Notes: generated from the letters alone by a model not told the origin. A stretch of DNA of 64,000 nucleotides from Tetrahymena thermophila SB210 (GCF_000189635.1 NW_002475923.1:248001-312000); one strand, 5' to 3'; shown: positions 49,301 through 64,000, counted from the stretch's first letter. Numbers and translations: made by a program.

Positions 49301-52300
49301 ATTTTTTAGAATGTAAATTAATTCAGCACATAGTCTTTTACTTAATAAATAAAAATTGCTTTGGCTGAATTTCTTTACTAAGAAGTGTAATTTATTTTTT
49401 CACCCGTCTGTCTGTGAAAGCTAATTTGGTTGAATTATTAAGTCGCCAGGGATTTTATCTAACTTGAAAGAGTAAACCAGCCTTTTAAATGGAAAATGCA
49501 TGTTAGAGAAAATTAATTAGCCGAATTCGATGTTTTCTATTTTATTTTGTAAAATTGATAGGAAATCGAGAGAAAAAACTGTGAATTTTGTTTGTTTGAA
49601 AATATTTAAATTAAAGAAATGGGTATAGTGTAATGCATTTAACTTTTTACACAATGAAAAAATGTAAAGTAAAAAAAATACACATTTAAATATACAAAGA
49701 AGTAATTTGGGTAGCTATTATTGAGTTTGTTAAGGCTTAGATTTTAATTTTTTATTTAGCTTTCTTTACATTTGTTCTGTAATTTAAATTATTTTAAATA
49801 ACATAGATAATTTTGAAAATGTGTAAGAAAAGGAGTATTTATCCTCTTCATTCTTTTGTTCGTTATGAATTCTTCTATTCCAATTTCATAAAGAGTCTCT
49901 GAAACCTTTTATGATTTCACTTGTGGAACCATTGGTTGGAGAATAATTAATTACTTACTTACATCGAACTATATTTTATTTAATCCTATTCATTTTTTAC
50001 TTTAATTAATCGTCCATTTTAAGGAAATATATATAAAAATGATGATCTTAATTTCATGTATGGTAAAAAAACCCAACATAATTTACAACAATAGAACAAC
50101 TTATTCCTGTTGATTTAATTAAAGTAGGTAAATTTTTTCAATTTTATTTTTAAAAAAATAGCAATACGATAGATTTTGCAATATTATTGATTTTAATATT
50201 TTTTTTTGAAGCCGCACATAGAATACTTTAACAAAAAATATTTTTTCAATGAATTTAAAAATACTGCGTGATTTAAGAAATTTACAGAAGATACGGTTTT
50301 ACAAATTTATTTTTCAAAAAATTAATTAAGATAAAATGGGCTTTCCTTCAAGGGTTTAATTTACAAAGTTAGGAAATAATGTTAGTTAATTACAATGTAA
50401 CAACATAAGCATATGTGATAATTTAAAGAAGTAGCGGAATAAGAATTAATTAGTTATTACCAACCTTTAGGTTGTTAAAAATATAATTTACCTAATGGTT
50501 AATAAGCAAAATAAACAAACAAACAAAGAAATTAAATCTTCTTCAAAAAATACGGGTTCAATTTTTTTGCCTTAATTCAAATATAATTGCTATTGCTGCA
50601 TTTGTTTACTTTTTTATTTTTATAAATTTTAGACACATTATCGAAAAAATATTTTAAATAACTTCTTTTTTAACAATGAGAAAATACTAAAATGAAAAAA
50701 TTTTAGTGTAAAAATAATCCAAAAATAAATTAGCAAAATACAATTAACAGTCAATAAAATAAATGGATATTCTATGGTGATTTTAATACCTAAAATTAGT
50801 CATATGATGAACAATTTTTAAGTTAAAGTCTATAGGTACACATTAAGCAAGCATTTGTTGTTTTGATTTTATGATGCTTAAAAGTGTAATCAAGAGGAAG
50901 ATAAATTATATGAAAATATAATTCTATTTAGTTTAAGACTAGTGAGTAATGAATGGAGAAAAAAATATAAAAATATGAAACAATCGGACAGGCAGACAGA
51001 CCGACAGAATTAGATTACAAAGATTTAAATAATCGATCTATAAAAAATAAATATAAAGCAGATAAAAAGTAGTAGTCCTTCACAATGCAACTTGTTTAGG
51101 CAATTTGTTTATAACAATAAAATTATGGTAAATTTTCTTTTTGGTTGTTACTGAGAAAAAATTATGAAGCAACTGGTGATTGCCAATTGCTTTATAGTCT
51201 TTCTCATTTTTTATTATATATTTATTTTCTCATCTATCTGATAATAAAGCAATTAATTAGATAGGTTACATAAAAAATTAAATTAAATAGAAGTATCCTA
51301 TTCATTCCTTTTTGACTTACATATTTATTAAATTATGTGCGTTTAATATCAAAAAAATTATTTCGTCAATCAGAAACCATCAAATAGATAAGCAATTATT
51401 TACTGTTTCCTTAAAAAATGTCATTATAGATTAATAAATTACTGATACCACTTTTGTTTTTTTTTCTGAGCAAAGATGATAGCAATTTACTATTTACATT
51501 AATAGTCCCATATAATCAATCAGCCTTTGTTTTCAAATTTATTTTCCTATTCTTTTAGTGATTAAAAAAAGCTATAAATTTTTGATTTTTAAAAATACAA
51601 AATCTAATTAAAAAATTAGCAAGGAAGTTTATTGTCGGTCGATCTATCTTTCTTTTCTACTTTTTAAATTATTTATAATACATTCATTAGATTAGAACTA
51701 AATATTTTTGATTTTTTGAAAGAATTGAAATAGATTTTATTTAACCTTTTTCAGTTTTTATTATTATAAAATTAAATATGTTTCTTAATTTGCCAACCTA
51801 AAATATTTGATTGGCAATAAAAAAAAAAGCAAAAAATCGCAATAGCAAGCGAAGTAGAGTAACATAAAAATTCAAGTTACAGTAGATAGATGCTAATATT
51901 TGAAAGAATAGAGGTTCTAAACACTAGATATTTGGTAAATGCACTCTATACATGTAGAAGCGCATAAATAGTACTATTAATTGCCTTAAAACTTAAAATT
52001 AATATTAGGACTTCAAGTTCGTGTGGATATTATCCACTTAAAGTAATAAAAGATTATATTAGGATTTACTTAACTCAAAGTCAAGTCTTTATTTTAGATC
52101 TTAAAGTTAGCATTTCGTAAAGTGTAACAAGAGTCAAGTAAAATATGATATACTGCTTTTAAATTTACTATTAATTTCAGTTGATAATATTAATCTATAT
52201 ATTATCTTTGTATATTTTATAGATTTCTTTAATTTGTAAGGTAAATTACACATGTCCACTATTTCTTGTTAATTTTATCTATTTATTTGTTGGCTTATCT

Positions 52301-55300
52301 ATTTGATAATATTCTTTATCATTTTTTCATTTTAGCAAGCATTATTTGTAATTTCGCCTCTCCTTTTCTACTAAATAATAAAATGACTTTCTTCTATTTC
52401 ATTCTCATTTTCAGGCTCAAATCAAGATAATTAAAATAAATTTTTTCTAGAAACATTTTAATATGTCATAATTTTTTCAAAAGTGAATTATTTATCACCA
52501 AAAAGAAGTTGACTTTACCCTAATTACATTTAAATCAAAATTTTAATTTGAATTTCTTCTCTACGCAAATAATTTAGGCTTTAAAGTAAAACTTTTTTAT
52601 TAAATACTGTTTACTATTATTTGTGAATGCTTTTTATAGAATAATTTAAATGAACATATAAAGGTAAAAGATGGCTACAAATTATCAATAATAGTTATTA
52701 TTTATAGTAATAGCATTTAATTAATGTATCAATAAAAATGAATGAATTAGGTAAAAATGTTTGCTTTGAATTTATTCTCGAAAAAATAAACATATTCAAG
52801 AAAGTAACTATTCGAGTGTGGAGTAATAAAATCAACAAAAGTCATCCAAAATCTGTTAAACTTTTAATTTACAGTGAGATAGAGATTTATCAATCAAAAC
52901 AAAAATTTTAATTAAATATAATTAAAAATATTTATTCAGCTCCACAATCAAATTGTATAAAATATTATGAAAAAGAATTTTCCCATTCATTCATTTATCA
53001 GTCAATAAATAATAAAATTTTGTATGAAAAATTTATTTACATAACAATGAATAAACCTTACAACCGAAATAACATATAAATTTTTGAATGCAGTAAAATA
53101 AATTAATTTATAAATATTTGAAAGTTTTCAATTAAAATTTTCGTTCAATCTGTTATTTAATATTTTTTGCTTTTAAATAATTTTTTATTATTTTAGGATT
53201 TATTTTTTTTGAAGTTAAGTTATAAGTTATAATAAATATTTGTAAGCACAATTTAGACGACCTATACATTAATTATTTTACCTATTGTTTACTAAGAAGA
53301 GAAAAATGTAAACATTAAAAAAATCCCCCTAAAACAAACAATCAAGGATGCCAAAAAGCAAGCAAGCAAACAAACAAGCAAGCAAACAAACAAATAAACT
53401 ACGATAGATTAAAATAATTAATTAAAGAATATCTTTAATTTGATTTTTTTGTTTACATCAAATAATACTTTACTTTGTAATATTTAGTATCACAACCAGA
53501 AAATACAAAAATAAATCGAATATTTGCTGATAGAGATTACGCACATTAATTAGTTTATTATATTTATCAAGAAAATATAATAAAATTTCCGAATTCAAAT
53601 AAAATTTCTAGGTTTTATTAATTCTTATTACTCAGTAACATCAAATGTTTAAAGATCAAGGTAAAATGTAAAAGAAAAAACACAAACTAATAGAGCTGAT
53701 TTGATTACCCATTTAGCTTTAATTTAATACTTCAATTTTTTTTTTTTTCTATTTAACTTTCTAATTCTTTTGTTATTCCTTTATTGGAAGATTTTAAATA
53801 AATAAATAAAACACTTTGCAGCAAAATTTATTTTGAGTTAATAACTCACTCATTCATATTTAGAATTGATGGTTACTTTTAAAAAAAGAGGATATTTCTT
53901 ATATAGATAAATTCTAATAAAGATATAAAATAATTTGATTGCTGATTTGATAATATTTAATTATTATTTGCTGAATCAAGTAGACTGACTCATTGACTAC
54001 TGTAAGATATTCTTTCTAGAGCAATCAACAGGATTATGTTTTCATGTCATAATCTACAATTGTCTGCACTCTTTTTCAAGCGACTGACACATTACTAGAA
54101 CGATAGTTGTCTAAATAAAGGTCAGCTAAAATTGGATTAATTATTATATATTGTTCATCATAATAAAAAATTTCAATAAATTATAGAACTAACCCTTTCT
54201 GAATTACACTTTGATTGTTACTTGTGTTAAGTAAAAATAAAGTGATCTTTCATTCACTTTCATTTAATTTCAAAGCCGCTACTTTCACTAGTAACTCTTA
54301 ATCTCTCGAAGGGGAAAGAAAGAAAGAAATTACTTGCCTGAAATTTTTTTATAAAGGACTTTACACATAATCTAATCTAAAAGGCTTAATCAATTTTAAA
54401 AAATATAGTATTTATTTATTTCCTTAAAATCTCTTAATCACCCCTCCTTACAGATTTTTGAATTATACCTTGTTAAAGTATCTTAATAATAAGATACTGT
54501 TTAAAAAAATGTTATCAATTACATAGAATATTTAATTTCTCTTACTTACTTTTTTTCTTAGTTAGAAGTTCGTTCTTACGAAGGATTTTTGGAAAAATAA
54601 ATTTTAGTAGATGAAATAAATTTAAAATTTAATGAAAATATTAAAAACAAACAAGCTAGAATAATGCATTAAGGAAATAACGATTGAAATTAACTTACAT
54701 AGAAATATATAGTTCGACTACATATATTAATTTATAAATTACGTCATCAAAATACATTTTTGATCATTTAAAGAGCTCTAAATTTTCTATTTCTTGTTCA
54801 ATTCGTACAAGATTTACATCAATCACAAATTAAGTGAAAATTTTTTTATTCCTTTTCATTTAACATTTCAACCCAAATCTTTTTCGAATAGCCAAAATAT
54901 CAATTTTTCGTTATTTTATCTAAATTGCTCATTTATCAGAATTAATTTGCATTACGATATTATAATAAACATATACAGACTCTCGAAAAATTAATAAAAA
55001 TAATTAATTAACGGCAACTTCTCCTTTTAATATTCGACTAATTTTATTTACGGCTATAGAAACAAACAAACAGTTAATATTGATTGGGACAAGATTTAAT
55101 TTGAACTATATATTACTGAATGCAAAAACAAAATATTTACTCTTTTTTAATTAAATTAAGATTGAAATAACCTATTTTCTTAATTAAGCAATCATAGATC
55201 TTTTTATTATCAAACTCTATTTTTTTTTCCATTCAATAAATATAAATTAATATTTAACGCCTAGCAAAGCTAGAGATGAGCATAATCTCCCTAAATAATT

Positions 55301-58300
55301 TGAAGAGTTTAGTCATAAAAATTATACTTGAAGAGAATTAAACTTGACAAAAAAGTGTGTAAGAATCTTGAATAAACTTTTTTAAATTAATTAACATCGT
55401 TGATTTAAATAATAAAAATTTAAAAAAGTAATAAAAAACTAATATAGATAGATAAATATAAGAATATATTGTTATAAAGATATCATTTCAAAATTCAATA
55501 AATACCACAATATTAAAAAACTCAATAAACAACTAGATCAATCAATCAATCAATATCAATAAATGCCACTATATAAAGAATTAATAAATAAATACAATCT
55601 CCAAAACAAAAAAGAATAAAAACCACTAGAAATAAACTCAATAGCCACTCTACCAAAAAACTATAAATACTAATTAGTAATAAATTTAAAAAAAAATACC
55701 AATTTATAATAAAACCAATAAACTTCAATATTTAAAAAAATTGATAATCATCAGATGTAATTAAATATCTTGATGATTGTTTGATTAATTGATTTATCAA
55801 AAGATTGATTGTTAGTTTGTTTGTTTGTATTTTAATATATTGTATGAATGTGTAACTAACCGCGTTTTAGTCACTTAATTATTTTAGAAATATAATTACA
55901 TTCCATTATATTCTTTTGAAAATTTAATTTACCTCAATTTTATGTATTTTTTATTTTATTCATCAAGTTACTTGTAAGTAAAAATCAAAAATTCACCCCC
56001 TTTTTTCTTTTCAGTAAATTTGAATACAAACTGGATAAATTAATCAAGTAAATTCTAATAAAAAAAATACCTTAAATGAGTTATTAATAGCTATGTTTAC
56101 AATGTCTTCAATTACTATTCTTTTTTTATTATAATATCTTCTGATCGAATATACGTAAGTACGATCATCTATTTCTAAAAAGAGTATATTTGGACTATAC
56201 TTGTACTTGCAATTGTATTTTAAGTAACTTCAAAAATACAAATGTTCTATTAATTTTAAGTTACAAGTATTATTGTAAAAACTCACAAAAAAAGATATTT
56301 TTAAGTAACAAAAAAAATCAAGTTTTTCTAATCTATAAACCAAGTATTGTAAACAAATTAATTACCACCACCATTCAAGCAAATGAGCTTTAATTTTTAG
56401 TATTTCTACATATATAAAAATCTTTTCAAAAAATTTCAAATTAATTTAGGAAGGTTTTTTGAAAATTTAAATAAATAAATAATAATTATTTGTAGGTTAA
56501 CCATCAACACATTTATTTATTTTCCTAGATGCTCTACCTATAAATAAAAGATAGTGTTCTTATTCATAAAGTGTATTTTTTAGTTTATTTAATTAAATGC
56601 TCCAAGGATTATCTTTAAAATAATGCATTAACAATATTATGAAAATTGTAAGTAAATACAATAAAATTAGATTACAAACAGAATTTCAAAAAATAATAAT
56701 TGAATAAATATTGTTAATAATATATAGTCTATTTCCACACAACTTTTGATTATATAATTTTTTAACTTTCTATATTTCTTTCTTTAGTTGAGGTGTGTTA
56801 CATATATTATAAATAACAAATAATAGATAAAGAATATAAATTGTTCTAGTATATGTAATATTCTTTCAAAAATACAAAAAAAAATAAAATAAAATTGAAG
56901 CTATTTATTTCTTCATGAATAACGAATGATTAATAGAATATTTAAATTCATTTATCAATCTATCTTAAAATTTATTTATTTATAATATAATAAATTAATA
57001 ATTACTATGAAAGAAATTAAAGATAGATAGATAAATAGATCTGCTGTGCAAATAGATTTATTTTAAATTATAATCCTTATTTTCTCTGCTTACTTATATT
57101 AATATTCATGAAGTCTTCTTTTGCTTTTTTATTTAGAGCTCAAAATCCTGTTTTATTTTCCTAATTACATGTTTCAAGCGTTTGGTTTTGGCTTTACTCT
57201 TACTTACATTAAATATATTAATTAAGCAAATTTCAAACTTTTGAGATTTCATTACAACTGTTATAAATAAATTAATGAAGTGTTTTGTCTTACAATCCAA
57301 TACATGTAAAAATTAGCTATTTTTTATTCTTACTTTCACTTTTTAAGATATTACAAAATATGTTTGTTTTTTTGTTTACTATTTAGCTTTCTAATTCCAT
57401 GATAAATTAATTTTAATTTAACAAAAGCATGGTATGATAAAATATTCAAAGCAAATAATTCGAAATCTGAATATAAATAAACACTTTAAATTTTATTTAT
57501 GTAAAATAAAGATTTAAAGTTTTAAAAGATGTTTTTTTTAATGATTAAATAAAATTATAAATTTTAATTTTCAAAACAAACACTATGATTTTAAAATTTT
57601 TTATGTAATAAAAATGAGTAGTGCATTAAAGATTTTGAGCACTAATAAATAAGATTGAAGTCTTTTATTTATAAATTGAGACTACTCCATGCTATTTTTC
57701 ACTTTTAATTTTTAATATAAAATGTAAATTCTTAATATTCTTGAGAAATTTACTAATTTAGCATAAAAAGTTATATATATATTCATGCTTTCATTAGAAA
57801 TTATAATAAAATTTGGTAAGCCAACTCTAGTATAACAAAAAAATATACAGCGAATAATTTATTTTTTTATTGATTAATTTATTTACTTTACAGTTTTTTA
57901 ATTATACCACTTCAAAGCAATAAAATCAAGTAATCATATAATTAAATAGAAGAAATTTCTGAAATTCCATTTATTTGAGGCATCATCGTGCTTGATCCAA
58001 AAATAAACGGTTTCGTAAAGTGAACTTCATTTTTCATTTTTATTTTTTGCATAAAACTTTGGAAAGTAAAAAAGAATGTTATCGCCTACCTAATAAATCA
58101 CTTGAAATTAAAATCAGCTCTAATTTATTTTTATTATACAATGATAATAATGTAAAATAGGGTAGATTTATAATTTTATTATATTTACTGTTCGCATCAA
58201 ACACTTTCATAAGAAAAAATTCTAATTTTCAATTTCCTTTTTATTTCACTCAAAAAAATTAAACTTTCTTTAACACCATATGACCGACATTAATACCATA

Positions 58301-60744
58301 CGATAGTATAATTAGTTAATTCTGAATAATTTAACATTTAAAGATTGCCAGCCTTGCTTATCTATACTTTCTTATGTCTAAGTCATTACAATCTTGTAAA
58401 AAAATGCAATTTTTTGCTAAAAGTTTTATAAAATAAAATATCTAGAACAACTTCTCTTTCTAAAACTTTAAATTATTACAATGAAAATAAAGTTAAAACT
58501 TGCATTCAAAGGTAAATTTTTTATTAAAATACTTAAATTTTATTTAGAAAATTTTCATCATAAAAAGAATTAAATTGATTCCTATTCATAAAACTATGGT
58601 GAGAATTAAAAAAATTTAATTACAATTTCAACTTTTAAGCTTGTTAATTCTACCTCACCCCAAAGGTAAAATAGTAACATTAATGGATAGATTCTGGCGT
58701 TTTGAGAATTTAATTTAATTATTTTCAATAAAATAAGGAAAAGAGTATTTTTTAAAATATACAAGAAGTTGGTTTTAAAAAAATATTATCCTAAAACTAG
58801 GCACTTACTTTTTATTTTAATATTTTATGAAAACTAAATTTTATTACCATATTATTTATAACTCTAAAACTTACCTTTGTATTATATTTTTTAAAAAATA
58901 TGTCATCAATTATTACGAAAAATTATTAGCATAAACGTAAAAGTGAAAATTCTATTCTAAAATTAGAAAATTGTGCAAGTATTTTGTTTGAATTGTTAAA
59001 GTGTATGATTGATTAAAATAAATATTTTCATCTTGATAATATTTTTATTATTACAAAATAAAGAATATTTGTTATTAGTAATTGCTTCCTTGTTGATTAA
59101 ATTTTAGCAATCGCTTAAAAAGTAGAAACAACCGGGATAGATAGATATATAGATAGTTCTTTATTACCAAAATTTAAATTTTCTTTTTTAAAAAATTTAT
59201 CAAAATTCACTGCATCATTTTAAAAAACTTTAAATTAACTTTTTTTCTGAATTTATTCAAATATTGATTAATATAATCATAAAACCCCAATTTCAAATAA
59301 AGTTAAATGAATCAATAAATAATTAGCCAGTTAAAAAATACATAAATTAACTCTTTTTCCTTAATTGATTTCAAATTGAAGAAAAATCTAAAGAAAAAAA
59401 TACAGTATCCTTCAATTTATGATAATGCTTATTGAAATTTACATAATTTACCCTTATTCTTTCTCAAATAAACTATTCTTTTATTAATCCAATTAAAATT
59501 TCAATTTCTTATAATAAATAAAGAAAATTTATATGCATTTAAATAACTATCTCGTTTAACTAAATAAAATATTAAAACAACCACTTTCCTTAAGTTGAAA
59601 CATAATGTCTGTATGATTAATATTAGTTATTAGTTGTGTAAAAAATAAATTTACTTTTATTTTTAAAAAATTTAAATAAAACATAAACAGTTAATATAAT
59701 CTTAAATTTAAAAACAACAAACAGCCTCTTTTTAATATCACTTTTATCCACACATTTTTTAAAAAGTATTGCTGTTATTCCTGACTCGTTATTTAAATTT
59801 CTCACATTTTCTATTTTATTTAATCTAGACAAGAGTTAAATAACTAGCCATTTTTAATTTATTTTTATGTTTGTTGCTTTCAAAAAACAGTTTCTTACTT
59901 TGTAACACATACATTAATTTTATTAGTCCTTAAAATGTTATTTTTTAATATTTCATTTTATCGAATTAAGGATATTACTAAATATATTTAGGCTAGAAAG
60001 TTTTATTTTTATAAGATAATATTGAATTTTTACTAAGAATATTAAGTAAACAAAGAGTCGCCCGCCATTAAATTTTTAATTTTCAAAAATTGTAAAAATA
60101 AATAAATAAATAGAATGTAATCTAAAGCACTTTTATATATAAAAATGTAAAAAGTAAGCATGAAAAATATAAAATTTTGTTTATCTCAAATAACTCTTTG
60201 CTGTTATATAATTTTTAACATAATACAGATTACAATTTCTAAAAAGGAATTTTTAAGCTAGTATAAATAATTAAGGTATTTTTTGTACCATTTGTTGGAA
60301 TTAATCATCACTCGTTGATCACCATTATTTTATTTGAGCAGCTTACTGCATTGAATTTGACCATTTAAGGCAAGCTGTTCATATAAAATAGATAATCAAA
60401 TACACTAGCTAATTTTTATCTTTTTCTTAAAATTAAAATCTTTTACATTATTATTCTTAAAATTTATTTAAACTTACACTAACTCATTAGTGAAAAACAA
60501 ACATATCTGATTGGTTAGTTGGTTTTTTGTTTTTCATTACTCTAATTTTTTACACATGTATTTTTGCTTAAAGAGGTAGGATAGATAAATTTTATCTATA
60601 TTATTTATAGCAGGAGACTTGGTTACTGCTTTAAATTATTTTTTTGATGAAATTTTTAGAAAATGAATGATTACATTTTATTTTTACAGTTTGAAATAGT
60701 AAAACTAATAGTTAATTCCCTTTTCTCAGATTTCTGATAAAAAA
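46301..60744. other. 14-kb stretch with no resolved gene
   Basis: Dominated by A+T-rich DNA. Visible items are a CCTT/TTTC polypyrimidine tract at 46575-46601; a CA/TA-rich microsatellite at about 47232-47272; repeated GCATGC/GTATGC words at 47885-47908; an AAGC/AAAC tetranucleotide tract at about 53354-53396; and an ATCA tract at about 55531-55557. Coding-like islands occur at 49380-49560 and 49830-49960 but could not be assembled. Genes made of very small exons may be hidden here, as shown by the gene starting at 60745. Confidence 0.4.
53354..53396. repeat. AAGC/AAAC tetranucleotide microsatellite
   Basis: Alternating blocks of CAAG and CAAA units. A simple-sequence tract with no flanking duplication or open frame of note. 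Confidence 0.8.
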
Positions 60745-63700
60745 ATGAGTTACTACAGGATATCCTAATCTGACAGAAGAAAGAATTTGTAAACAACAAA
60801 AAAATTATGAAAATTAACTATTTATTGATCATTAGCTATATCAAATAATATTTAGGTTTACAATTCTTATAAGCTCTCGATAAGAAAAAGAATACGAGGA
60901 CTCTTCTAATTATAAAAATAGTAAGCTGTTAGATGCTATTTATTAAAGAAAAAATATTCATTAGTACCTTCAAAACCTACTCATTATATATTTTATTAAT
61001 TTAAAATGCATTCATAGGTACAATAAATGTACAACATTTTTACCAATATTTATATAAAATATTAAAGAACTTTTAATATCTCCTCTTAAATAATAAATTA
61101 TAGTTTTAAAAATCCATATTTAAAAAATTCATTGAATTACTAAAATATTAATGAGTTTTCTATTAATTCTCAAATAAAAATTGAATAGGTTTAATTGTAA
61201 TACGAAATATTAATTACCTCTAATCAATTAAAATTTATTTTTAAAATAAAAACTTTAAATTTTATTTATTAATTTTAAATAAAAGAACAAATAATTTTTT
61301 AATTCGTTGAATTTTCATTCATTTGTTGATTTTAATATTAAAATTATTATCTACAGTAACTTAAATATTCATTTTATCAGCTTTCATCTTTCAGAAAATT
61401 TACAAAATATGGAAATTAAATTAAAATAGTATAGAATAAATTTTGTTATTTATTTTCAATTATTTGCTCTTTTAACTTCATATTTAAATGTCTTTAAGAT
61501 ATTTATAAACTATTAAATACAATAAAAAAATGATTTCATACTAATAATATTCAGTCATTTGTTTTTATTCACCTTAATAAGAAATAAAATATTATTTTAA
61601 AAAAGTGTAACTATAAAAGTAATTAAATTCCTTTATTAAAAAAATACAAATAATTCTTGATAAAAATTTTGATTATGTAATGTCATTAATTTATTTTAAT
61701 TTAAGTAACTAATATTCATTCCCCTTTTAAATATTTTGACTGAAAATTTAGCTCTAACCCTATCCCTTAAATTTCTTTTAATTGAGATTAGTGTTTTTAC
61801 TAACAAATGATAATTATTTTACAGAATAACAAGAATCTGATTAAGTTGAAATTTGTAACACAAATACTTAGAATTCTATTGATTCTGTTACCTAGATGCA
61901 TATCAAAAAAGCCTCTAGAAATCAATCAAATATTGCTCTTACTATTTTGATATCAGATGAAGAGCACCTGCATAATTACTTTATACATTTTGTAAACTCA
62001 TTTTAAAAAAACTTAAATTAAATCAAATAGAAAATATTAATTTGATTCAGCACAAAAGATATGAGTGATATCTGCAATAGATTATAATAAATTTAAGTTG
62101 TATTTTTCATTTTTTGTTATTTAATTTATATTTAAGGTGTTTTTTCTAAACATCTTTTTAAAAAATAAAATGATGAATCTTAATATTATTTTGACTATTA
62201 GTATAGGTTAATTTAAATAATTATTTAAATATTAAATAAAATTAATTTAATGTTTTGAAAATTGTTTATTTCAGTAACCAAACAAAATGGCTAAAATATC
62301 TAAGGGTATTGAATATTAAATAATTTGGAATGAATCGTTTTATAAAGACCAATTCATATTTTAAATATTCATTTATTAAAAATATTGTACTTTCATTCAA
62401 AAAAAATATTATTTTTCAAATAAAATTAGAAAAATTTTTTTGATTCTCACTTAAATTAAAGATGAATTAGAATATTGTTTAAATAAAAACTATTTTTATC
62501 AATTCATAATTTAAATAAAAGCAATTTTTATTAATGTTTTACATAAAAACGTAATCCATAAATTATATATATGATGATATAAATATTTAGATTTTAAAAA
62601 TAAAAATGTAATTTAAATAAATGGACAATCACTTATTAAAATGATTATTGAATGTATAATAAAAAAATTAGATTAAAATCATATTAATTCAAAATTTAAT
62701 TAAATTAATTTTTTTTAAAAATTAAATAAATTTCTAACTTAATATTAAAAAATGGATAAATAATAAAATAATTTACAGTTAATTACTCTTAAAAGTATTT
62801 TATTATTTTGAATATGTCAAATTATAAGTGAATAATGTTTTATTTCATATTTATTAAAGTTTTTTATGATAATATTTACTAAAAAAATAAGAAATTTAAA
62901 TAAATCCATCCAAAAATAATTGAAAGTTAAAATATATTAATAAAATAAATAATTATAATTTAAAGTTATGAAATTTAATTTATTATTTTAGATCTCAAGT
63001 AAAAGCAAGCACTAATTAGCTATTTGATTTTGATTGTAAATAACATTTTTATCAACTTAATATTATTTTATGTTTCAAAAAAGTTTTATTGATCCATTAC
63101 AAATTTATTTATTAATTTATTTTTGATAATAATAAATCAAGATTTAAAAATCTGCTAATAAAAATTAATAATTTTAATTTTAATTTTATTACAAGTTATT
63201 TTTATATTTAATTCTAAAATCATAAATAATGTTTATAATTGTTGCTTATAATTTAAAATCACTAAATTATTTTTATTAAAGTATAGAATTTAATCTATAA
63301 GTTATTTTAAATATTTATTATTTTTTATTTTTACAAGAATTTAGGGTTAACTACCAAATAAATTTACCATAAATACTACCAAAATATTTATTCTAAAAAA
63401 AATTATATTTAATAACGCAATCAGATAATATTTTTTTAATTTCTTTTTAGTCTGTCTTCGTATTTATAATACATTAGATTATTAAATTTATTTACTTACT
63501 TACAAGTTTTTGATTTTTTATATTTATTTATAAGTTTTAGAGGTATTTAGGATAAATTACTGACTAATAAAGTGAATATACCTTATAGAAATTAGAATTC
63601 AATGTAAGTTTAATAACCTTTTTAGTAGTAGAATTAGGACCCTAATGATTTAGAGCACACTCCTGATTCTATTTTGAAAGCTGCTTGGTAAAAGATTAAC

Positions 63701-64000
63701 CAGAATTCCATTTAATTACAAACATATGAATAGCGTAATAAATTGATGTTTATAATATTTTAATCTAAATAATGTGAAGATAATAACAATTGTTTAATTT
63801 ATAAAAAGAATTAATTAAGAAAGACAAAGAAATTGAGCAGCTTAAAGAGGAGCTAAAGATGTAATAAGAGTATAGCCAAAAGGTTTAGTTTGAAGCTAGA
63901 TTAAAGTCTGAAAACAGACAGCTCTTTGATTAATTAAATCAGACTTGCGATGAATTGAGAAGGAAATTAAGCAATCAAGCTTATGAAAAAGACAGTGAAA
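60745..64000 (+). CDS. Coiled-coil protein built from small exons, 3' end outside window
   Basis: Exons 60745-60788, 60856-60920, 61825-61991, 62275-62305, 62992-63035, 63541-63603, 63626-63734 and 63809 to the edge; every junction is in phase. The product starts MSYYRISQSDRRKNLFTILI, has a polar Gln/Ser region, then KDLKQKQALISYLILIRYLG, and becomes a heptad-like coiled coil in the last exon (KDKEIEQLKEELKMQQEYSQ, RLKSENRQLFDQLNQTCDEL). A cytoskeletal or basal-body role would fit such a protein, but no family was recognised. The intron after 63603 would be only 22 nt, or 34 nt if the later in-frame AG at 63637 is used. All the alternative acceptors add or remove whole Gln codons. The early exons are tiny, but their phases and GTA donors agree throughout. 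Confidence 0.68.

Noticed and set aside
1..64000. Telomere repeats, chromosome breakage sequence or transposon ends
   Set aside because: No CCCCAA/GGGGTT runs, no recognisable breakage motif, and no terminal inverted repeats flanking a transposase were seen by eye.

Overview
The window reads as ciliate nuclear DNA, most likely from Tetrahymena or a close relative. It is extremely A+T-rich. Every recognisable protein uses TAA and TAG inside the reading frame as glutamine, and only TGA ends a frame. Introns are short to medium, A+T-rich, start mostly with GTA and end with AG. Standard-code reading therefore shatters nearly every gene here, and the models below were built by reading TAA/TAG as Gln and matching splice phases by hand.

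Layout. 1-909: 3' end of an amino-acid transporter (+). 1712-4901: cyclic-nucleotide-gated K+ channel with a C-terminal zinc knuckle (+). 5132-6154: low-complexity Ser/Gln/Asn protein (+). 8168-9719: AGC-family protein kinase (+). 10808-16376: myosin heavy chain (-). 17057-17353: 98-residue unknown protein (-). 19400-25215: leucine-rich-repeat gene in which almost every repeat is its own exon (-). 25941-29948: seven-exon DHHC palmitoyltransferase (+). 30093-31271: small unknown protein (-). 32327-32527: 66-residue membrane protein (-). 33802-34679: coiled-coil protein (-). 35349-38371: two tentative genes (+). 39884-42248: multi-exon unknown gene (-). 44099-44839: Gln/Asn-rich protein with a G+C-richer codon set (-). 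60745 to the right edge: coiled-coil gene built from small exons (+), running off the window.

From about 46.3 to 60.7 kb no gene could be resolved. Microsatellites and a few coding-like islands are noted there. The rest between genes is A+T-rich DNA with simple repeats. The recognised proteins are unrelated housekeeping, signalling and cytoskeletal types (transport, ion channel, kinase, motor, lipid modification), as expected for an ordinary chromosome arm. There is no operon logic, and neighbours lie on both strands.

The most unusual structure is the LRR gene. It has 16 tandem exon-intron units of about 340 bp. Fifteen of the unit exons are 87-90 nt and all introns are in phase 2, so each unit adds one repeat of 30 residues (one unit adds 29). 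No CRISPR array, tRNA, rRNA, telomere repeat or known mobile element was seen. Exon boundaries are inferred by eye. Confidence is high where a protein family is recognisable and low where only phase-consistent open segments support the call. In such A+T-rich DNA with a single stop codon, chance open frames of 100 or more codons are common.
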